Numbered from the stretch's first letter, positions 43,398 to 53,926 are shown. The stretch is DNA of 64,000 bases from RGIG1681 sp045657465 (GCA_045657465.1 JAZOTD010000013.1:27864-91863); one strand, 5' to 3'. A program made the numbers and translations. Notes: generated from the letters alone by a model not told the origin.

Positions 43398-44219
43398 ATG
43401 TATAAAATTTTTGATTTGCACAATGATTATTTTTTAAAATTGTCTTCTGAAAACAAGAAACAAAAATATGTCAACAAAACGTCTTTAAATGCTGAAAATA
43501 TTGTGACTGCGGTGTGGACAAGCGAACTGACAAATGAAGAGTCATTTCAGGTTTTGAAGCAGGCAAGAGATTTTGTTTGCAAACATCAAAAATTGTTTTT
43601 AGGGGTGGAAGATTTGCATTTTTTGAGTAAGAAAAATGTTCAGGAGTTTATTGATTTAAAACCTGTTTATGCAGGGCTTACATGGAACAGAACAAACTGC
43701 ATAGCAGGTGGAGCACATGAAAGTGGTGGGCTTACAAATTTTGGGAAAACAGCTTTGAAACTTATGGAAGAAAATGACATAAAAATCGACCTTGCGCACC
43801 TTAATGAAACCAGTTTTATGGATGTTTCTCGCGTTACAAAAAAGCCATTATTTTGTTCACACACTGCGTGCTTTGGGCTTGAGTCAAATTCAAGAAATTT
43901 AAAGGATTATCAAATAAAAATGATTATTGATTCTGGCGGGCTTGTTGGGCTTTGTTTGGTATCAAAATTTTTAAACGGAACCAACAAATCAAGACTTGAT
44001 GATATTGTCAGGCATATTGATTATTTTGCATGCAAATTTGGTATTGATAACCTTGCAATTGGCACCGATTTTTTTGGAACAAAATATTTACCAAGCCACG
44101 CAAAAAGTTATAGTGATTTGTCACAAAAACTTTCAAACGCACTCGAAAATTTGGGGTATACCGAAAAGAGTATTAATAAAATTTTTTATCAAAATGCATA
44201 TGAGTTCTTCTTTGCTTAA
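43398..44219 (+). CDS. Membrane dipeptidase-like M19 amidohydrolase
   Basis: About 273 residues, shorter than most M19 enzymes (about 310-370). Zinc-site motifs are visible: DLHND at residues 5-9, the bridging Glu in GVEDLHF, SHTACFG and the IGTDFFG segment. GGLTNFGKTAL and IDLAHLN are typical of the family, which hydrolyses dipeptides, some with D-residues. No signal peptide is present, so it is cytosolic. ATG 43398 is chosen because DLHND normally lies at the very start; no good Shine-Dalgarno site is visible. A weak promoter may be TTGAGC (43340) with TATATT (43364). Confidence 0.85.
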   Translation: MYKIFDLHNDYFLKLSSENKKQKYVNKTSLNAENIVTAVWTSELTNEESFQVLKQARDFVCKHQKLFLGVEDLHFLSKKNVQEFIDLKPVYAGLTWNRTNCIAGGAHESGGLTNFGKTALKLMEENDIKIDLAHLNETSFMDVSRVTKKPLFCSHTACFGLESNSRNLKDYQIKMIIDSGGLVGLCLVSKFLNGTNKSRLDDIVRHIDYFACKFGIDNLAIGTDFFGTKYLPSHAKSYSDLSQKLSNALENLGYTEKSINKIFYQNAYEFFFA

Positions 44220-44284
44220 ATTTTTCTAAAATATGATAAAAATCAATGCGAATTTTCTAATTTTTGAAAAAATGAATAATTTTT

Positions 44285-44315
44285 AACTCAAAAAATACGT
44301 TTTTTGAGTTTTTTG
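44285..44315 (+). terminator. Terminator after the dipeptidase
   Basis: AACTCAAAAAA (44285-44295) pairs with TTTTTTGAGTT (44300-44310). Confidence 0.75.
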
Positions 44316-44340
44316 CTGTCTTCAAAAAATCACTCGAGAC

Positions 44341-44370
44341 TTGACACATTATATAATACTATTATATAAT
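44341..44370 (+). promoter_or_regulatory. Consensus promoter directly abutting the giant lipoprotein gene
   Basis: TTGACA (44341-44346), 18 bases, TATAAT (44365-44370). Both boxes are perfect. The ATG at 44380 is only 9 bases after the -10 box, so the message should have 0-3 untranslated bases. Confidence 0.75.
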
Positions 44371-44379
44371 GACTTTGTT

Positions 44380-47300
44380 ATGAAGAAAGGTATAAAAGTT
44401 TTATTTAAGTCAATTTCTATGTGTTTTTGTTTGCTATTTTTAGCAAGCTTCTTTTCTGCATGTGCAAAAGATGGCACTGAAACAAACGCATACACAATTT
44501 CTGGATATGTATTTGATGAATATGGAACTGCTGTTGAAGGGGTTACAATTTCAAGTGATTTTGGAAGTTCTTTGACAGATGAAAATGGTAAATATACCTT
44601 TTCAAATATTGAAGGCAGCATTGTGCTTTCTCCAACCATTGAAGGTTACAAATTTGCTGAAATGTCAAAATATATAAAATCAAGCACAGATGATGCAAAC
44701 TTTGTGGCATACAAAGAATACACCGTTTCTGGAACTGCTCACAACAACACAGTGGCTGTTCCAAACGCAAACATCAAACTAACATCGCTTGCAGGTGATT
44801 ATTTCACAACAACTGATGAAGAGGGAAAGTTTTCTGTTTCTGGGGTGGCTGGAAAAACATCTGTTTCTTGTGAAGTTGACGGGATTGAGTTTTATAGCAG
44901 TTCAGCGTCACTTGATGCTCCAAATGTTTCAATCAACACAACATCAAGTTTGACAATCAAGGTTGATGATTTAGATCAAGAAATGGATTTTTCAAAAATT
45001 GAGCTTTGGGTTAATGGTTCAAAACTTTTTCTAGGTAACAATGAAAAAGTTATTGAAAATGTTAAGTGTGGTTCAACTGTTGAACTTAAGTCTGAATATT
45101 ATCACTTTGACAAGCCATCAACATTTGTTGTTGATGAACTAAATCAAGTTGAATCATTTAATCTCAGCAGACTTTATAGCGTTGCTGGAAATGTAAAGAG
45201 TGGTGAAACGCCAATTGAAAATGCAAATGTGTTTGTAGACGGAAAACTTGCAACAACTACAAATGCAAGTGGTGGTTTTACTCTTGCAGGTCTCTGGGGT
45301 GAAAGAGAAATCGAAACAGAATTTGTTGGCTTTGATTTTAACAAAAACACTGTTGATTATAGTGTAGACACAATTTTGTTTAATGGAACAAAGCAAATCA
45401 CGCTTGACATCTTGTTTGATTTTTCAGGAGATGATGATGTTTCGTTCTCAAACAAGAGCGTGACAAAAGAAGACGAGTTTTATCTTTTTGGAGCTGTAGA
45501 ACTTGGCGAAACAATTTTGGTTAACTCAAGCAAATATCATTTGAGTGAAAGCTCATTTATTGTTGGCGCTGATTCACACTATCTGCTTTCTGCTCAAAAA
45601 TATTATGATGCAGTTGTTGCAGGACTAGACTTTGATGGCGCAACAATCTTGCTTGATGGAGTGGCCGTTGCTGAAAGTGGTCTTAAAGGATTGTTTGGTG
45701 CTCATGTTGTTTCAGCAAGCTATGAAAATTATTTAATCAGCAGTGCAAATATTGATGCAAGACATGTTGAAGCAAATCTTGAATATAAAATTCCATACAG
45801 CCCGGTTGCGGTTGTTATGTCTGGTGATATAGCATTAGAAAATGCAAAAATTTCTATTGGCAAAACTCAATTTGTGACAAACGCAAGCGGCGAAGTTGTT
45901 TTGACGAATGTGTTTGTTGGAGATGTTTTAGAAGTTTCTTGTGAAAATTATAACGACACAGAAAGAGTGTTTAATGCAGAATCAACTCTTGAGTTTGATT
46001 TGAGTTATGACATTTCTGGTTATGTTAAAACAGGGGAAACTGCTGTTGACCAAGTCGTTGTTTCAAATGGAACAAAGTCAGCAACCACAAATGCAGATGG
46101 CTATTTTGAAATTGAAGACATTCATGGAACAAATGAACTTATTGTAACAAAAACAGGATTTGTTTTTGGAGACATAAGTGTCGACAAAGAAAATGAAGAG
46201 ATTGAAATTTTAGGAACATATAGCATTTCAGGAAAAATTGAAGTTGAAAATGTTTCTGGTTACAAGCTTAACTATACCAGTGTTGAAACTACAGAAACAT
46301 TTGAGCTTGTTATTGTTGGTGATGGCGAATATGAAATTTCAGGGCTTTCAGGCGAATATGTTTTGTATGTTCTTGATAGTAAAAACAACATTTCATTAAA
46401 CCCACAACAATACAATGTTTCAGGTGCTGGAATATTCAACTTTAGCTCTAGTGGTTTTAGTGTTGAAGGTTACGTTAAAACAGGAGAGATTCCTGTGGCT
46501 TATGCAAAGGTGTCAGCAGGGGCTTTGTCGGTTTACACCAATGCAGATGGTTATTATAAATTTGAACTTTTGACATCAGCTCAAGAAATTTCTGTTTCAA
46601 AAGCTGGTTATGAATTTTCTAACAACATTAGAGTTGAAGAAGATGCTGCAGATGTGAACTTCAGTGCAACTTACACCGTTTCTGGTGAAATTGAGTTTGG
46701 CGATGAAAAAATTTCAGGTGTTGAAATTTTTGTTGTTGGTTCAAATGAAGCAGTTGCGGTTTCAAATGCTGAAGGAAAATTTGAAATTTCAAACATTAGT
46801 GGTGAAGTTGAATTTAGATTAGAAAAAGATGGTTATGTCTTTGAAAATATTGAAGACGTTGTCGGCTTTGACGATGGCGTCGAAGTTGAAGCAAAAATCG
46901 TTTCAACAATTGTTATAACAAGCGGTGGAGCTAATGTTTCAGGTGCTGACTATTACATTAACGGCGAAAAGGTTGGAACCGCTGATTCTCATGAAATTAC
47001 ATTGACTCTTTCTAGTGGTGACATTGTGTCATTTGAAAAGGAAGGTTTCACAATTTCTAATGTTGTTATTTCAAATCTAGGCTCATATGAAGCAACTGCA
47101 ACATATTCAGTTTCTGCAAGTGTTGTGTCAGGAGCAGAAACACTTTCTGGTTTTGATGTTTATTTGAACGGAAAAATCACCAAAGACATCACACTTGAAG
47201 GTAATGCTTTTGAAATCACCGGGCTCGCTGGTGAAAACACATTGACCGTGGCAAAAAATGGTTTCGTGTTCGAAACAAAAACATTTAGCTCTTCACAGAA

Positions 47301-49011
47301 TATTAAATTTGAAGGTTTATATAAAATTTCAGGAACTTGCTATGTTGGAACAAAACTTCTTGCAGGAGTTGAAGTTTTGGCTGGTGGAAAAACTGCAACC
47401 ACTGATGAAAATGGGCAGTTTGAAATTTCAGGTCTTTCTGGAAAAGTTTCAGTTTCAGCAAGCAAAACTGGTTATAATTTTGATTCATATTCAAACAAGA
47501 TTGGCGAACAATCACTCACATTTGATGCAAAATATACACTTGCTGGTGTTGTGAAATCTGGTGATTTGATTGTTGCAGGTGCAAATGTTTTGGTTGTTCT
47601 TGAAAATGCAGAAGACACATTATCAGCCAAAACCGATGCTGAAGGCAAGTTTGAAATTGCTGGAATTAAAGGCGATTCAAATATAATTATTTCAAAGGAT
47701 GGTTACACATCATACACAATTGAAGGTTTTGATGATTACACTTCAAATATTTCGGCAGACTTGGTGTATTCATACACATTCAATTTTGACACTGATGGAG
47801 TGACAGTTTATCTCAATGGTGTTTCTAGATTTGTTTCTGGAACAACTGTTAATCTTTCAAACTTGAAAGGCACAAACGCGATTAAGTTTGAAAAAGCAAA
47901 CACAGCCTTTTCTAGAAACAACTTTGAAATTAAGCAACCTGGAACATATTCAATTTCAACATCAAAGAGTTATGTTGCTGAAGGTTATGTTAAGGCTGAA
48001 ATTGGTCACGCAATTTCTGGTGTGACAATTAAAAGCGAAAGTGGAGATTCAAGAGTTACTGATTCAAATGGTTATTACAAATTTGAAGATGTTGCTGGTG
48101 TAATTTATATTGAACATGAAAGCATTACAAGAGAAAACAAAAATGTTGATGCTGATGCAACCTACAACTTTGTGGTTTCAAACTATGACTACTCGTTTAT
48201 GCTTTACGAAAATGCAATCAAAAATCTTGACAGGGCATCAAGTGTTCAAATTGTAGGATCAGGAACTGTTGTTGGTGATGCCGGAATCACAAAAACTACA
48301 CAATATGTTTATGCTGTTGTAAAGAGAGATCAAAAAGGAAATGTAATTAGACAAAATCTCAATTATGGTGATGCGGTTTTAGGCATTGATCCAAAGGTTT
48401 CACTTGTTGTTATTGGAACAAACAATTCAGGAAGTATGTCTTGGGAATATCAAGAACTTCGAGGTGGAAGTGTTACAAGCAAAACAGCTGCAAGTCACAC
48501 AACCTCAGGACTATCTGCGACAACATCAAGTGAATTTCAAGGTACCTATGGTTCATATCCTGATGCATATTCATCTTATGTGATTAATAAATCAATCGCA
48601 TCAGTTTCATCGATAACATATGACAATTCTAGTCAAGTCTACACAGTTGTGTTTAGAACAGCAATGTCATCGCAAACAGGTTATCAAAAACAAATTTCAA
48701 AGCTTGCACCTAGTGGAACTACTTATACTCAAAATTCAGACAGCTACACTCAGTTAACAATGAAGATATCAAAAGGTGGCTGGATAAAATCTGTTGATGC
48801 ACATGATGTATACAAAATACATCAAACAGTTAACGTTACTGTTACAAGTGATGTTACGTATGTATATCACACAAACAAGTCGAATTTGCAGATTGATTTG
48901 ATTTCAAGAAACGATATTAATGGTTCATTGAAACTTTCAAATCAAACTGAAGCTGCATCGTTTGGTTCAAGTTCATATGATGTGGTTTCAAGATTAATTT
49001 ATGGAAAATAA
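44380..49011 (+). CDS. Giant surface lipoprotein of repeated carboxypeptidase-regulatory-like modules
   Basis: About 1543 residues. A lipoprotein signal (KK, a hydrophobic run, then FFSAC with Cys28) is followed by about 12 modules of 75-120 residues. Each opens like Y-x-I/V-S-G-x-V and holds T-x-A/E-D/E-G-x-F/Y-x-I/F-x-x-I-x-G and a K-x-G-Y/F-x-F end, as in prealbumin-like carboxypeptidase regulatory (CarboxypepD_reg) domains. The last 260 residues are a different beta-rich domain ending RLIYGK, not recognised. No sortase signal is present. It is followed 14 bases later by the MBG-repeat protein, so the two may form one surface structure. No Shine-Dalgarno site is visible. Confidence 0.82.
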   Translation: MKKGIKVLFKSISMCFCLLFLASFFSACAKDGTETNAYTISGYVFDEYGTAVEGVTISSDFGSSLTDENGKYTFSNIEGSIVLSPTIEGYKFAEMSKYIKSSTDDANFVAYKEYTVSGTAHNNTVAVPNANIKLTSLAGDYFTTTDEEGKFSVSGVAGKTSVSCEVDGIEFYSSSASLDAPNVSINTTSSLTIKVDDLDQEMDFSKIELWVNGSKLFLGNNEKVIENVKCGSTVELKSEYYHFDKPSTFVVDELNQVESFNLSRLYSVAGNVKSGETPIENANVFVDGKLATTTNASGGFTLAGLWGEREIETEFVGFDFNKNTVDYSVDTILFNGTKQITLDILFDFSGDDDVSFSNKSVTKEDEFYLFGAVELGETILVNSSKYHLSESSFIVGADSHYLLSAQKYYDAVVAGLDFDGATILLDGVAVAESGLKGLFGAHVVSASYENYLISSANIDARHVEANLEYKIPYSPVAVVMSGDIALENAKISIGKTQFVTNASGEVVLTNVFVGDVLEVSCENYNDTERVFNAESTLEFDLSYDISGYVKTGETAVDQVVVSNGTKSATTNADGYFEIEDIHGTNELIVTKTGFVFGDISVDKENEEIEILGTYSISGKIEVENVSGYKLNYTSVETTETFELVIVGDGEYEISGLSGEYVLYVLDSKNNISLNPQQYNVSGAGIFNFSSSGFSVEGYVKTGEIPVAYAKVSAGALSVYTNADGYYKFELLTSAQEISVSKAGYEFSNNIRVEEDAADVNFSATYTVSGEIEFGDEKISGVEIFVVGSNEAVAVSNAEGKFEISNISGEVEFRLEKDGYVFENIEDVVGFDDGVEVEAKIVSTIVITSGGANVSGADYYINGEKVGTADSHEITLTLSSGDIVSFEKEGFTISNVVISNLGSYEATATYSVSASVVSGAETLSGFDVYLNGKITKDITLEGNAFEITGLAGENTLTVAKNGFVFETKTFSSSQNIKFEGLYKISGTCYVGTKLLAGVEVLAGGKTATTDENGQFEISGLSGKVSVSASKTGYNFDSYSNKIGEQSLTFDAKYTLAGVVKSGDLIVAGANVLVVLENAEDTLSAKTDAEGKFEIAGIKGDSNIIISKDGYTSYTIEGFDDYTSNISADLVYSYTFNFDTDGVTVYLNGVSRFVSGTTVNLSNLKGTNAIKFEKANTAFSRNNFEIKQPGTYSISTSKSYVAEGYVKAEIGHAISGVTIKSESGDSRVTDSNGYYKFEDVAGVIYIEHESITRENKNVDADATYNFVVSNYDYSFMLYENAIKNLDRASSVQIVGSGTVVGDAGITKTTQYVYAVVKRDQKGNVIRQNLNYGDAVLGIDPKVSLVVIGTNNSGSMSWEYQELRGGSVTSKTAASHTTSGLSATTSSEFQGTYGSYPDAYSSYVINKSIASVSSITYDNSSQVYTVVFRTAMSSQTGYQKQISKLAPSGTTYTQNSDSYTQLTMKISKGGWIKSVDAHDVYKIHQTVNVTVTSDVTYVYHTNKSNLQIDLISRNDINGSLKLSNQTEAASFGSSSYDVVSRLIYGK

Positions 49012-49025
49012 AAGGAGGGAAGGTC

Positions 49026-52000
49026 ATGAAAAAATTAAATAGAATTTTTAAATCATTTATTGCGTCAGTTGCTTTGATTTGTGGCATCTCTCTTTTTGCC
49101 ATAACAAAAACAAGCGCAGAGTCTTTCGCTTTTGATGCAAATGAATATGTGCCTATTTCAAAATTTAGCAAACATCAATCATCACAAACAACAGACATTG
49201 TTTTTTGTGATATTGCATCTAGTGGTTCAAATTCAAAAACTCTAAATCTTTATGCATCTTCTACTGATGCAGCAAACTTTTCATATTATTTGTCAGATGA
49301 AGCAAACTGGGGAGCGAGTCAGTTGACAACAAGTTATGATGCTGATGGCATTTCACATACTGTTAAATCTCCAACAGCTGGTCATGAACAAAATGCTCAA
49401 CTTTATTCAGTTGTTAAATTGTCAAACAATATGATTTTGGCAATGAACAAAGGCTATGTTTCAGTTGGTGCTTCGGCCTATGCATGGTCACCATATTCAG
49501 GAGCTATTGATCTTGGTTGGCTTGGAAAGTATGATGACAGCAAAGACAAAATAACAGCTGAGCTTTATGTTTATAATGCAACTGCTCAAACAACACTTAG
49601 TGGCAAATCAAACATGGTTCAAACATTTGAAAGAGCTGAAGGTTTTCACAATTTTTCATATTCTGCAAGTGAACTTGCTGGAAGTCTAAATGATAGAATT
49701 GTATTTAGTTTTAAATCAAGCGTTCAAGGCTCTTTGGGATTCTATGCTTTTACTTCAATGAAAGTTTCAGAACCAAAAATCACATTTTCAACAACTGATG
49801 TGACAGTTCCTGAAATTGTTGGACTTGACAAAGTTCCTGAAGTTTGGGTTCAAGAAAGAACAATTCCTGTTACTTTTAAAGACACAGAGTCAGGTCTTTA
49901 TAAAATTGAAATGCAGAAAGATGGTGGAGATTGGCAACAAATTGCTGATTTCTCAACAAATCTTGAATATATTACTGAATACAACCACAGCTTTGACGTA
50001 AATGAAGTTGGAAGTGAATTTAAATTTAGAGTTACTGACAACGTTGGAAATGTTAATGAAATGACAAATCCTTTTGTTGATGAATATATTGACACAGTGG
50101 CTCCAAGCGCAGAAATTTCACTTGCTGAAACATTCGGCAAAAAGCAAATTGATTTTTCTGCTGATATTGTTCCTTCTGGCTTAAGTCAAGACACATTCAC
50201 TTATTCATTAAAAAATAGTGAAGGAACTGTTGTTGCAACAGGAAATGTTGAAAACGGAAACAATTTTGTTTCTGTTGATGTTGACGGAACATACACACTT
50301 GAAGTTTCTGGTGTGGATGAAGCGGGAAATACTTTTGCTTGGTCTAAAGAAACTGTGGTGAAAAGAACAAAAGTTGTTTTGGATATAGTGAAAGATTACA
50401 CATTTAACCCAAACGGAACAAATTTGGAATATTCTGAAAATGTTTCAGGTGATTATGTGATCGATTTTGTTTATAGATTAGCTGACAAATCTGCAACAAT
50501 TGAAAAACTTTTAAATGTTGGAAAATATTTAGTTTCTTATGAAGTTGATGCTTTTGAATTTGTGGGCGAAGGTGAAATTGAAATCAATATTGCTCCAAAA
50601 CTTGTTGAAATCACAAAAATAAAAACCGAATATGTTTATGGTGAAACTTTTGAATATACACTTTTAGACAAGAGTGATGTTGCTGCGAATCTAGTTGTTA
50701 ATTTCAAGCTAGCTGACGATGACGCAGTTTTTGAAAATGTTGGAACCTATGATTATGAAATTGTAGCTCAAAACACAAACTATGAGCTTGAAGAAACAAA
50801 GGGCACTGCTGTTATTTCACCACTTCAAATTTCTGCTCAGGTTTCAAACAACGTTGCAACTTATGACAAAACTGTTAAAGAGCTTAATATTGTTTTAAGT
50901 TATGATGTTGAATTTGTGTGCGAATACAAACTTGATGGAAATGTTGTTGACAATCCGGTTAGTGCGGGTGTTTATAATGCATACATCTGTTTAAAAGAAA
51001 ACAATCCAAACTATATGTTTGAAAACATTGAAACAACTTTAACAATTAACAAAGCAACACTATATGTTATTACAAACGAACTTCAAACAAAAGTTTATGG
51101 CGAAGCTGACGACGTTTTGACTTATGCAGCCTACGGACTTTTAACTGGTGATGAAATCACTGGTGAACTTGAAAGAGTGTCTGGTGAAGATATTGGTTAT
51201 TATGATATAACCGTTGGTTCTCTTTCTGCTGAAAATTATGAAATTGATTTCACTGGTTCAGTATTTGAAATTTTAAAGAGAAATGTGCTTTTGTTTGCAA
51301 AACCATCTCAAAAAATTTATGGCGAAACAGACCCTGCACTTTCATTCAATGAAGCAATTGCAAACATTGCAGATGCTGACAAGGCAGCATTTTTAGCTGA
51401 AGGTGTGTTTGTTAGAACAGCAGGCGAAAATGTTGGAAAATATGTTATTGCATTTGATGAAAATCTTAGAAACGTTGCTCCATTTAAAAACTACACAATG
51501 TTGACAGCAAGTGCATCATTTGTGATTAAAAAAGCAGACTTAGAAATTGTTGCTGAAAGCAAGAGTGTTGAATATGGCGAAGTTGCTGAGCTTTCTTATG
51601 TTGCAACCGGCATTGCTGGTGCTGAAGATCTTAACATTACTTTAGCAAGAGAAGCAGGCGACAATGTTGGCTCATATAAAATCATGCTTGCCGGTGGAAA
51701 TTTTGATAATTATGACGTGACATTTGTTAGCGGAATATATGAAATCTCTGCAAAGAAGATTGAAGTTGTCGCTGAAAATGTTTCAAAATATTATGGTGAT
51801 GCAGAAGCGTTGACATGTCTTATTAATGGCGAAGTTTTGAGTGGTATTGTTTCGCTTTCAAGAGAAGTTGGTGAAAGTGTTGGAACTTATGCTATTGATA
51901 GCTTTAGTGTGCTTTCTTCAAATTATGAAGTTACAAGCTTTGTTGCAGGTGATTTAACTATCGAAAAAGCTAAACTTTCAGTTGATATTTATGACGCTGA

Positions 52001-53225
52001 AAAGGTTTATGGCGAAGCTGACCCAGTGGTTAGATATGATGTTGTTGGTTTAAAAAACAATGAAACAATTAGCCTTGAATTTGTTAGAGAATCAGGTGAA
52101 AATGTTGGCGAATATGTTGTTTCTTTAAGTGAAAGCAACTTTGAAAATTATGTTGTTGATGAAGTTAGCGTTGCAAAACTTAATATTATAAAAGCAACTC
52201 CAAACATTGTTTTAGAAAATCAAACATTTATTTATTCTGGAAACCCAATTGAATATATTTCAAGTTATGGTTTTGACCTTGAATATACCTTCTATATCGC
52301 AGGCACTGAAACAGAAGTTCCTGTAGATGCAGGTGAATATAGTGTTGTTGCATATTTTGCTGGTGACGAAAACCACAACGAAGCAACATCAAACGAAGCA
52401 ATAATTGTGATTAACAAGAAATATATTCCAATCACACTTAAAAAGCTTACCTTCTTATACAACGGTCTTGGACAAGTTCCTGAATATGAAATCGGTTTAG
52501 AGACAAGTGTTTCAGTTATCACTGTTTATGAAGATGTGACAATGCCAGTTGAAGTTGGTGAATATAAGTTCAGTATGGTGTCAAATAATCCTAACTATTA
52601 TGCAAACACCACAGGCGTTTTAAAGATTGTTGAAATTTTGTATGCTGAAGACACACAAAACTCTGCGTCAATCACTTCATCATCTGTGAGCGCAGCAAGT
52701 TCATCAATTAAGATTTTGAACAACACTAGCTCTTCACTCTTAAAAGCATTCAATCCGCTTTTTGATGGAAGAAAATGTGAGGCAGTTTATCAATTTAGCA
52801 ATGCAAATGTTGCATCTAATGGTGATGTGTTTACTGTAAGAATCAAGGCGATTGAAACTGAAAACCCTGTTGAGATTTTTGCCGTTGATGTTAATGGAAA
52901 TATGGTGAAAACGGCTTACACCTTGGTTGATGGTTATTATGTGTTCTCACTTAACAGTTTGTCTAATCAAATCATGGTTACAACAACAAACAATATGATG
53001 TTCTATGCAAGAATTATTGCATTTGTGTCAGTTATTGTGCTTAGCATTGCAATCACTAAAGGATTAAACAGAAAGAGAAGAAATAATTTCTTGAAACGTA
53101 ACACAACAATAAAGAGATTTAGCGAAGAAGAACTGCATCAAAACATCGGCATTGTAAATGACCGAGTTGAACTCCAAGAAAGAGTGTCTGGTGATAGCTT
53201 TGCATTGATCAAAGATAAAAAGTAA
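49026..53225 (+). CDS. Giant exported MBG-repeat protein with C-terminal membrane anchor
   Basis: 1399 residues. The signal peptide ends near TSAES (residue 32). An N-terminal beta domain (35-250) and Ig-like domains (260-450) precede about six MBG-type repeats of 75-85 residues, marked by KVYGEADD, KIYGETDP, VEYGEVAE, KYYGDAEA and KVYGEADP and by phrases such as GENVGEY. A hydrophobic helix (about 1325-1342) and a basic cytosolic tail of about 55 residues end the chain; there is no LPxTG. It is probably an adhesin or surface stalk. AGGAGGGA lies before the ATG. Confidence 0.85.
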   Translation: MKKLNRIFKSFIASVALICGISLFAITKTSAESFAFDANEYVPISKFSKHQSSQTTDIVFCDIASSGSNSKTLNLYASSTDAANFSYYLSDEANWGASQLTTSYDADGISHTVKSPTAGHEQNAQLYSVVKLSNNMILAMNKGYVSVGASAYAWSPYSGAIDLGWLGKYDDSKDKITAELYVYNATAQTTLSGKSNMVQTFERAEGFHNFSYSASELAGSLNDRIVFSFKSSVQGSLGFYAFTSMKVSEPKITFSTTDVTVPEIVGLDKVPEVWVQERTIPVTFKDTESGLYKIEMQKDGGDWQQIADFSTNLEYITEYNHSFDVNEVGSEFKFRVTDNVGNVNEMTNPFVDEYIDTVAPSAEISLAETFGKKQIDFSADIVPSGLSQDTFTYSLKNSEGTVVATGNVENGNNFVSVDVDGTYTLEVSGVDEAGNTFAWSKETVVKRTKVVLDIVKDYTFNPNGTNLEYSENVSGDYVIDFVYRLADKSATIEKLLNVGKYLVSYEVDAFEFVGEGEIEINIAPKLVEITKIKTEYVYGETFEYTLLDKSDVAANLVVNFKLADDDAVFENVGTYDYEIVAQNTNYELEETKGTAVISPLQISAQVSNNVATYDKTVKELNIVLSYDVEFVCEYKLDGNVVDNPVSAGVYNAYICLKENNPNYMFENIETTLTINKATLYVITNELQTKVYGEADDVLTYAAYGLLTGDEITGELERVSGEDIGYYDITVGSLSAENYEIDFTGSVFEILKRNVLLFAKPSQKIYGETDPALSFNEAIANIADADKAAFLAEGVFVRTAGENVGKYVIAFDENLRNVAPFKNYTMLTASASFVIKKADLEIVAESKSVEYGEVAELSYVATGIAGAEDLNITLAREAGDNVGSYKIMLAGGNFDNYDVTFVSGIYEISAKKIEVVAENVSKYYGDAEALTCLINGEVLSGIVSLSREVGESVGTYAIDSFSVLSSNYEVTSFVAGDLTIEKAKLSVDIYDAEKVYGEADPVVRYDVVGLKNNETISLEFVRESGENVGEYVVSLSESNFENYVVDEVSVAKLNIIKATPNIVLENQTFIYSGNPIEYISSYGFDLEYTFYIAGTETEVPVDAGEYSVVAYFAGDENHNEATSNEAIIVINKKYIPITLKKLTFLYNGLGQVPEYEIGLETSVSVITVYEDVTMPVEVGEYKFSMVSNNPNYYANTTGVLKIVEILYAEDTQNSASITSSSVSAASSSIKILNNTSSSLLKAFNPLFDGRKCEAVYQFSNANVASNGDVFTVRIKAIETENPVEIFAVDVNGNMVKTAYTLVDGYYVFSLNSLSNQIMVTTTNNMMFYARIIAFVSVIVLSIAITKGLNRKRRNNFLKRNTTIKRFSEEELHQNIGIVNDRVELQERVSGDSFALIKDKK

Positions 53226-53226
53226 A

Positions 53227-53255
53227 AAAATGAAGCATCTTGCTTCATTTTTTTT
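53227..53255 (+). terminator. Terminator after the MBG-repeat protein
   Basis: AAAATGAAGCA (53227-53237) pairs with TGCTTCATTTT (53241-53251). Confidence 0.88.
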
Positions 53256-53317
53256 GTGTGTATCTTTTGTATAAATTTGAATTTGCTGGTCATTATTGAT
53301 GCATAAGGAGTTTATTT

Positions 53318-53926
53318 ATGAAATTTAATGAAAGCAAAACCAAAGAAAATTTAGCAAAATCATTTGCAGCTGAATGTCAAGCAGGGGCGAGATATCAATT
53401 TATGGCAACGCAAGCACAAAATGAAAAGCTTGTTTATATTAAAGATACAATGAAAATGATTGCAAAAAACGAAATGGCACATGCCAAGTTGTTTTATGAC
53501 TACATATTAGATAACTGTGGTGAAAAATGTGAAGTGAAGTTTGAAGCGGATTATCCATATGTGTGTCCGTCACTTGAAACCAGTTTAGAAGAAGAAGCAA
53601 AAATTGAGCAAGAAGAGTTTGAAAAACTATATCCTGAATTTGCAAAGATTGCAAAAGATGAAGGGTTTGATGATATTGCACAAAGTTTTGAAGAAGTTGC
53701 AAAGGTTGAAAAATCACACAGCGAAATTTTGAAATTTTTGACAAAAAACTACAAAAACAACACGCTTTATAAATCAAGAATGAAGAAGGTTTTCAAGTGT
53801 TCAAATTGTGGGCATTTAGAATGTGAAACTGAAGGCTGGAAAAAGTGTCCGTTATGCTCGCTTGAACAGGGTTATATTGCCATTGATTTTTCTGAAATTT
53901 TGCAAAAATGCGCAGGTTGCAACTAA
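53318..53926 (+). CDS. Rubrerythrin
   Basis: A 202-residue peroxide-reducing iron protein of anaerobes. The ferritin-like four-helix part supplies di-iron ligands (AECQAGARY, KNEMAHAK, FEEVAKVEKSHSE). The C-terminal rubredoxin-like part has CSNCGH and CPLC, which hold one iron. It protects against hydrogen peroxide. AAGGAG precedes the ATG. Confidence 0.95.
   Translation: MKFNESKTKENLAKSFAAECQAGARYQFMATQAQNEKLVYIKDTMKMIAKNEMAHAKLFYDYILDNCGEKCEVKFEADYPYVCPSLETSLEEEAKIEQEEFEKLYPEFAKIAKDEGFDDIAQSFEEVAKVEKSHSEILKFLTKNYKNNTLYKSRMKKVFKCSNCGHLECETEGWKKCPLCSLEQGYIAIDFSEILQKCAGCN

Noticed and set aside
51085..52030. Near-identical 20-base repeats around the Y-G-E motifs as a CRISPR or mobile repeat
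   Set aside because: They are in frame within MBG protein repeats, irregularly spaced and coding; no spacer structure exists.
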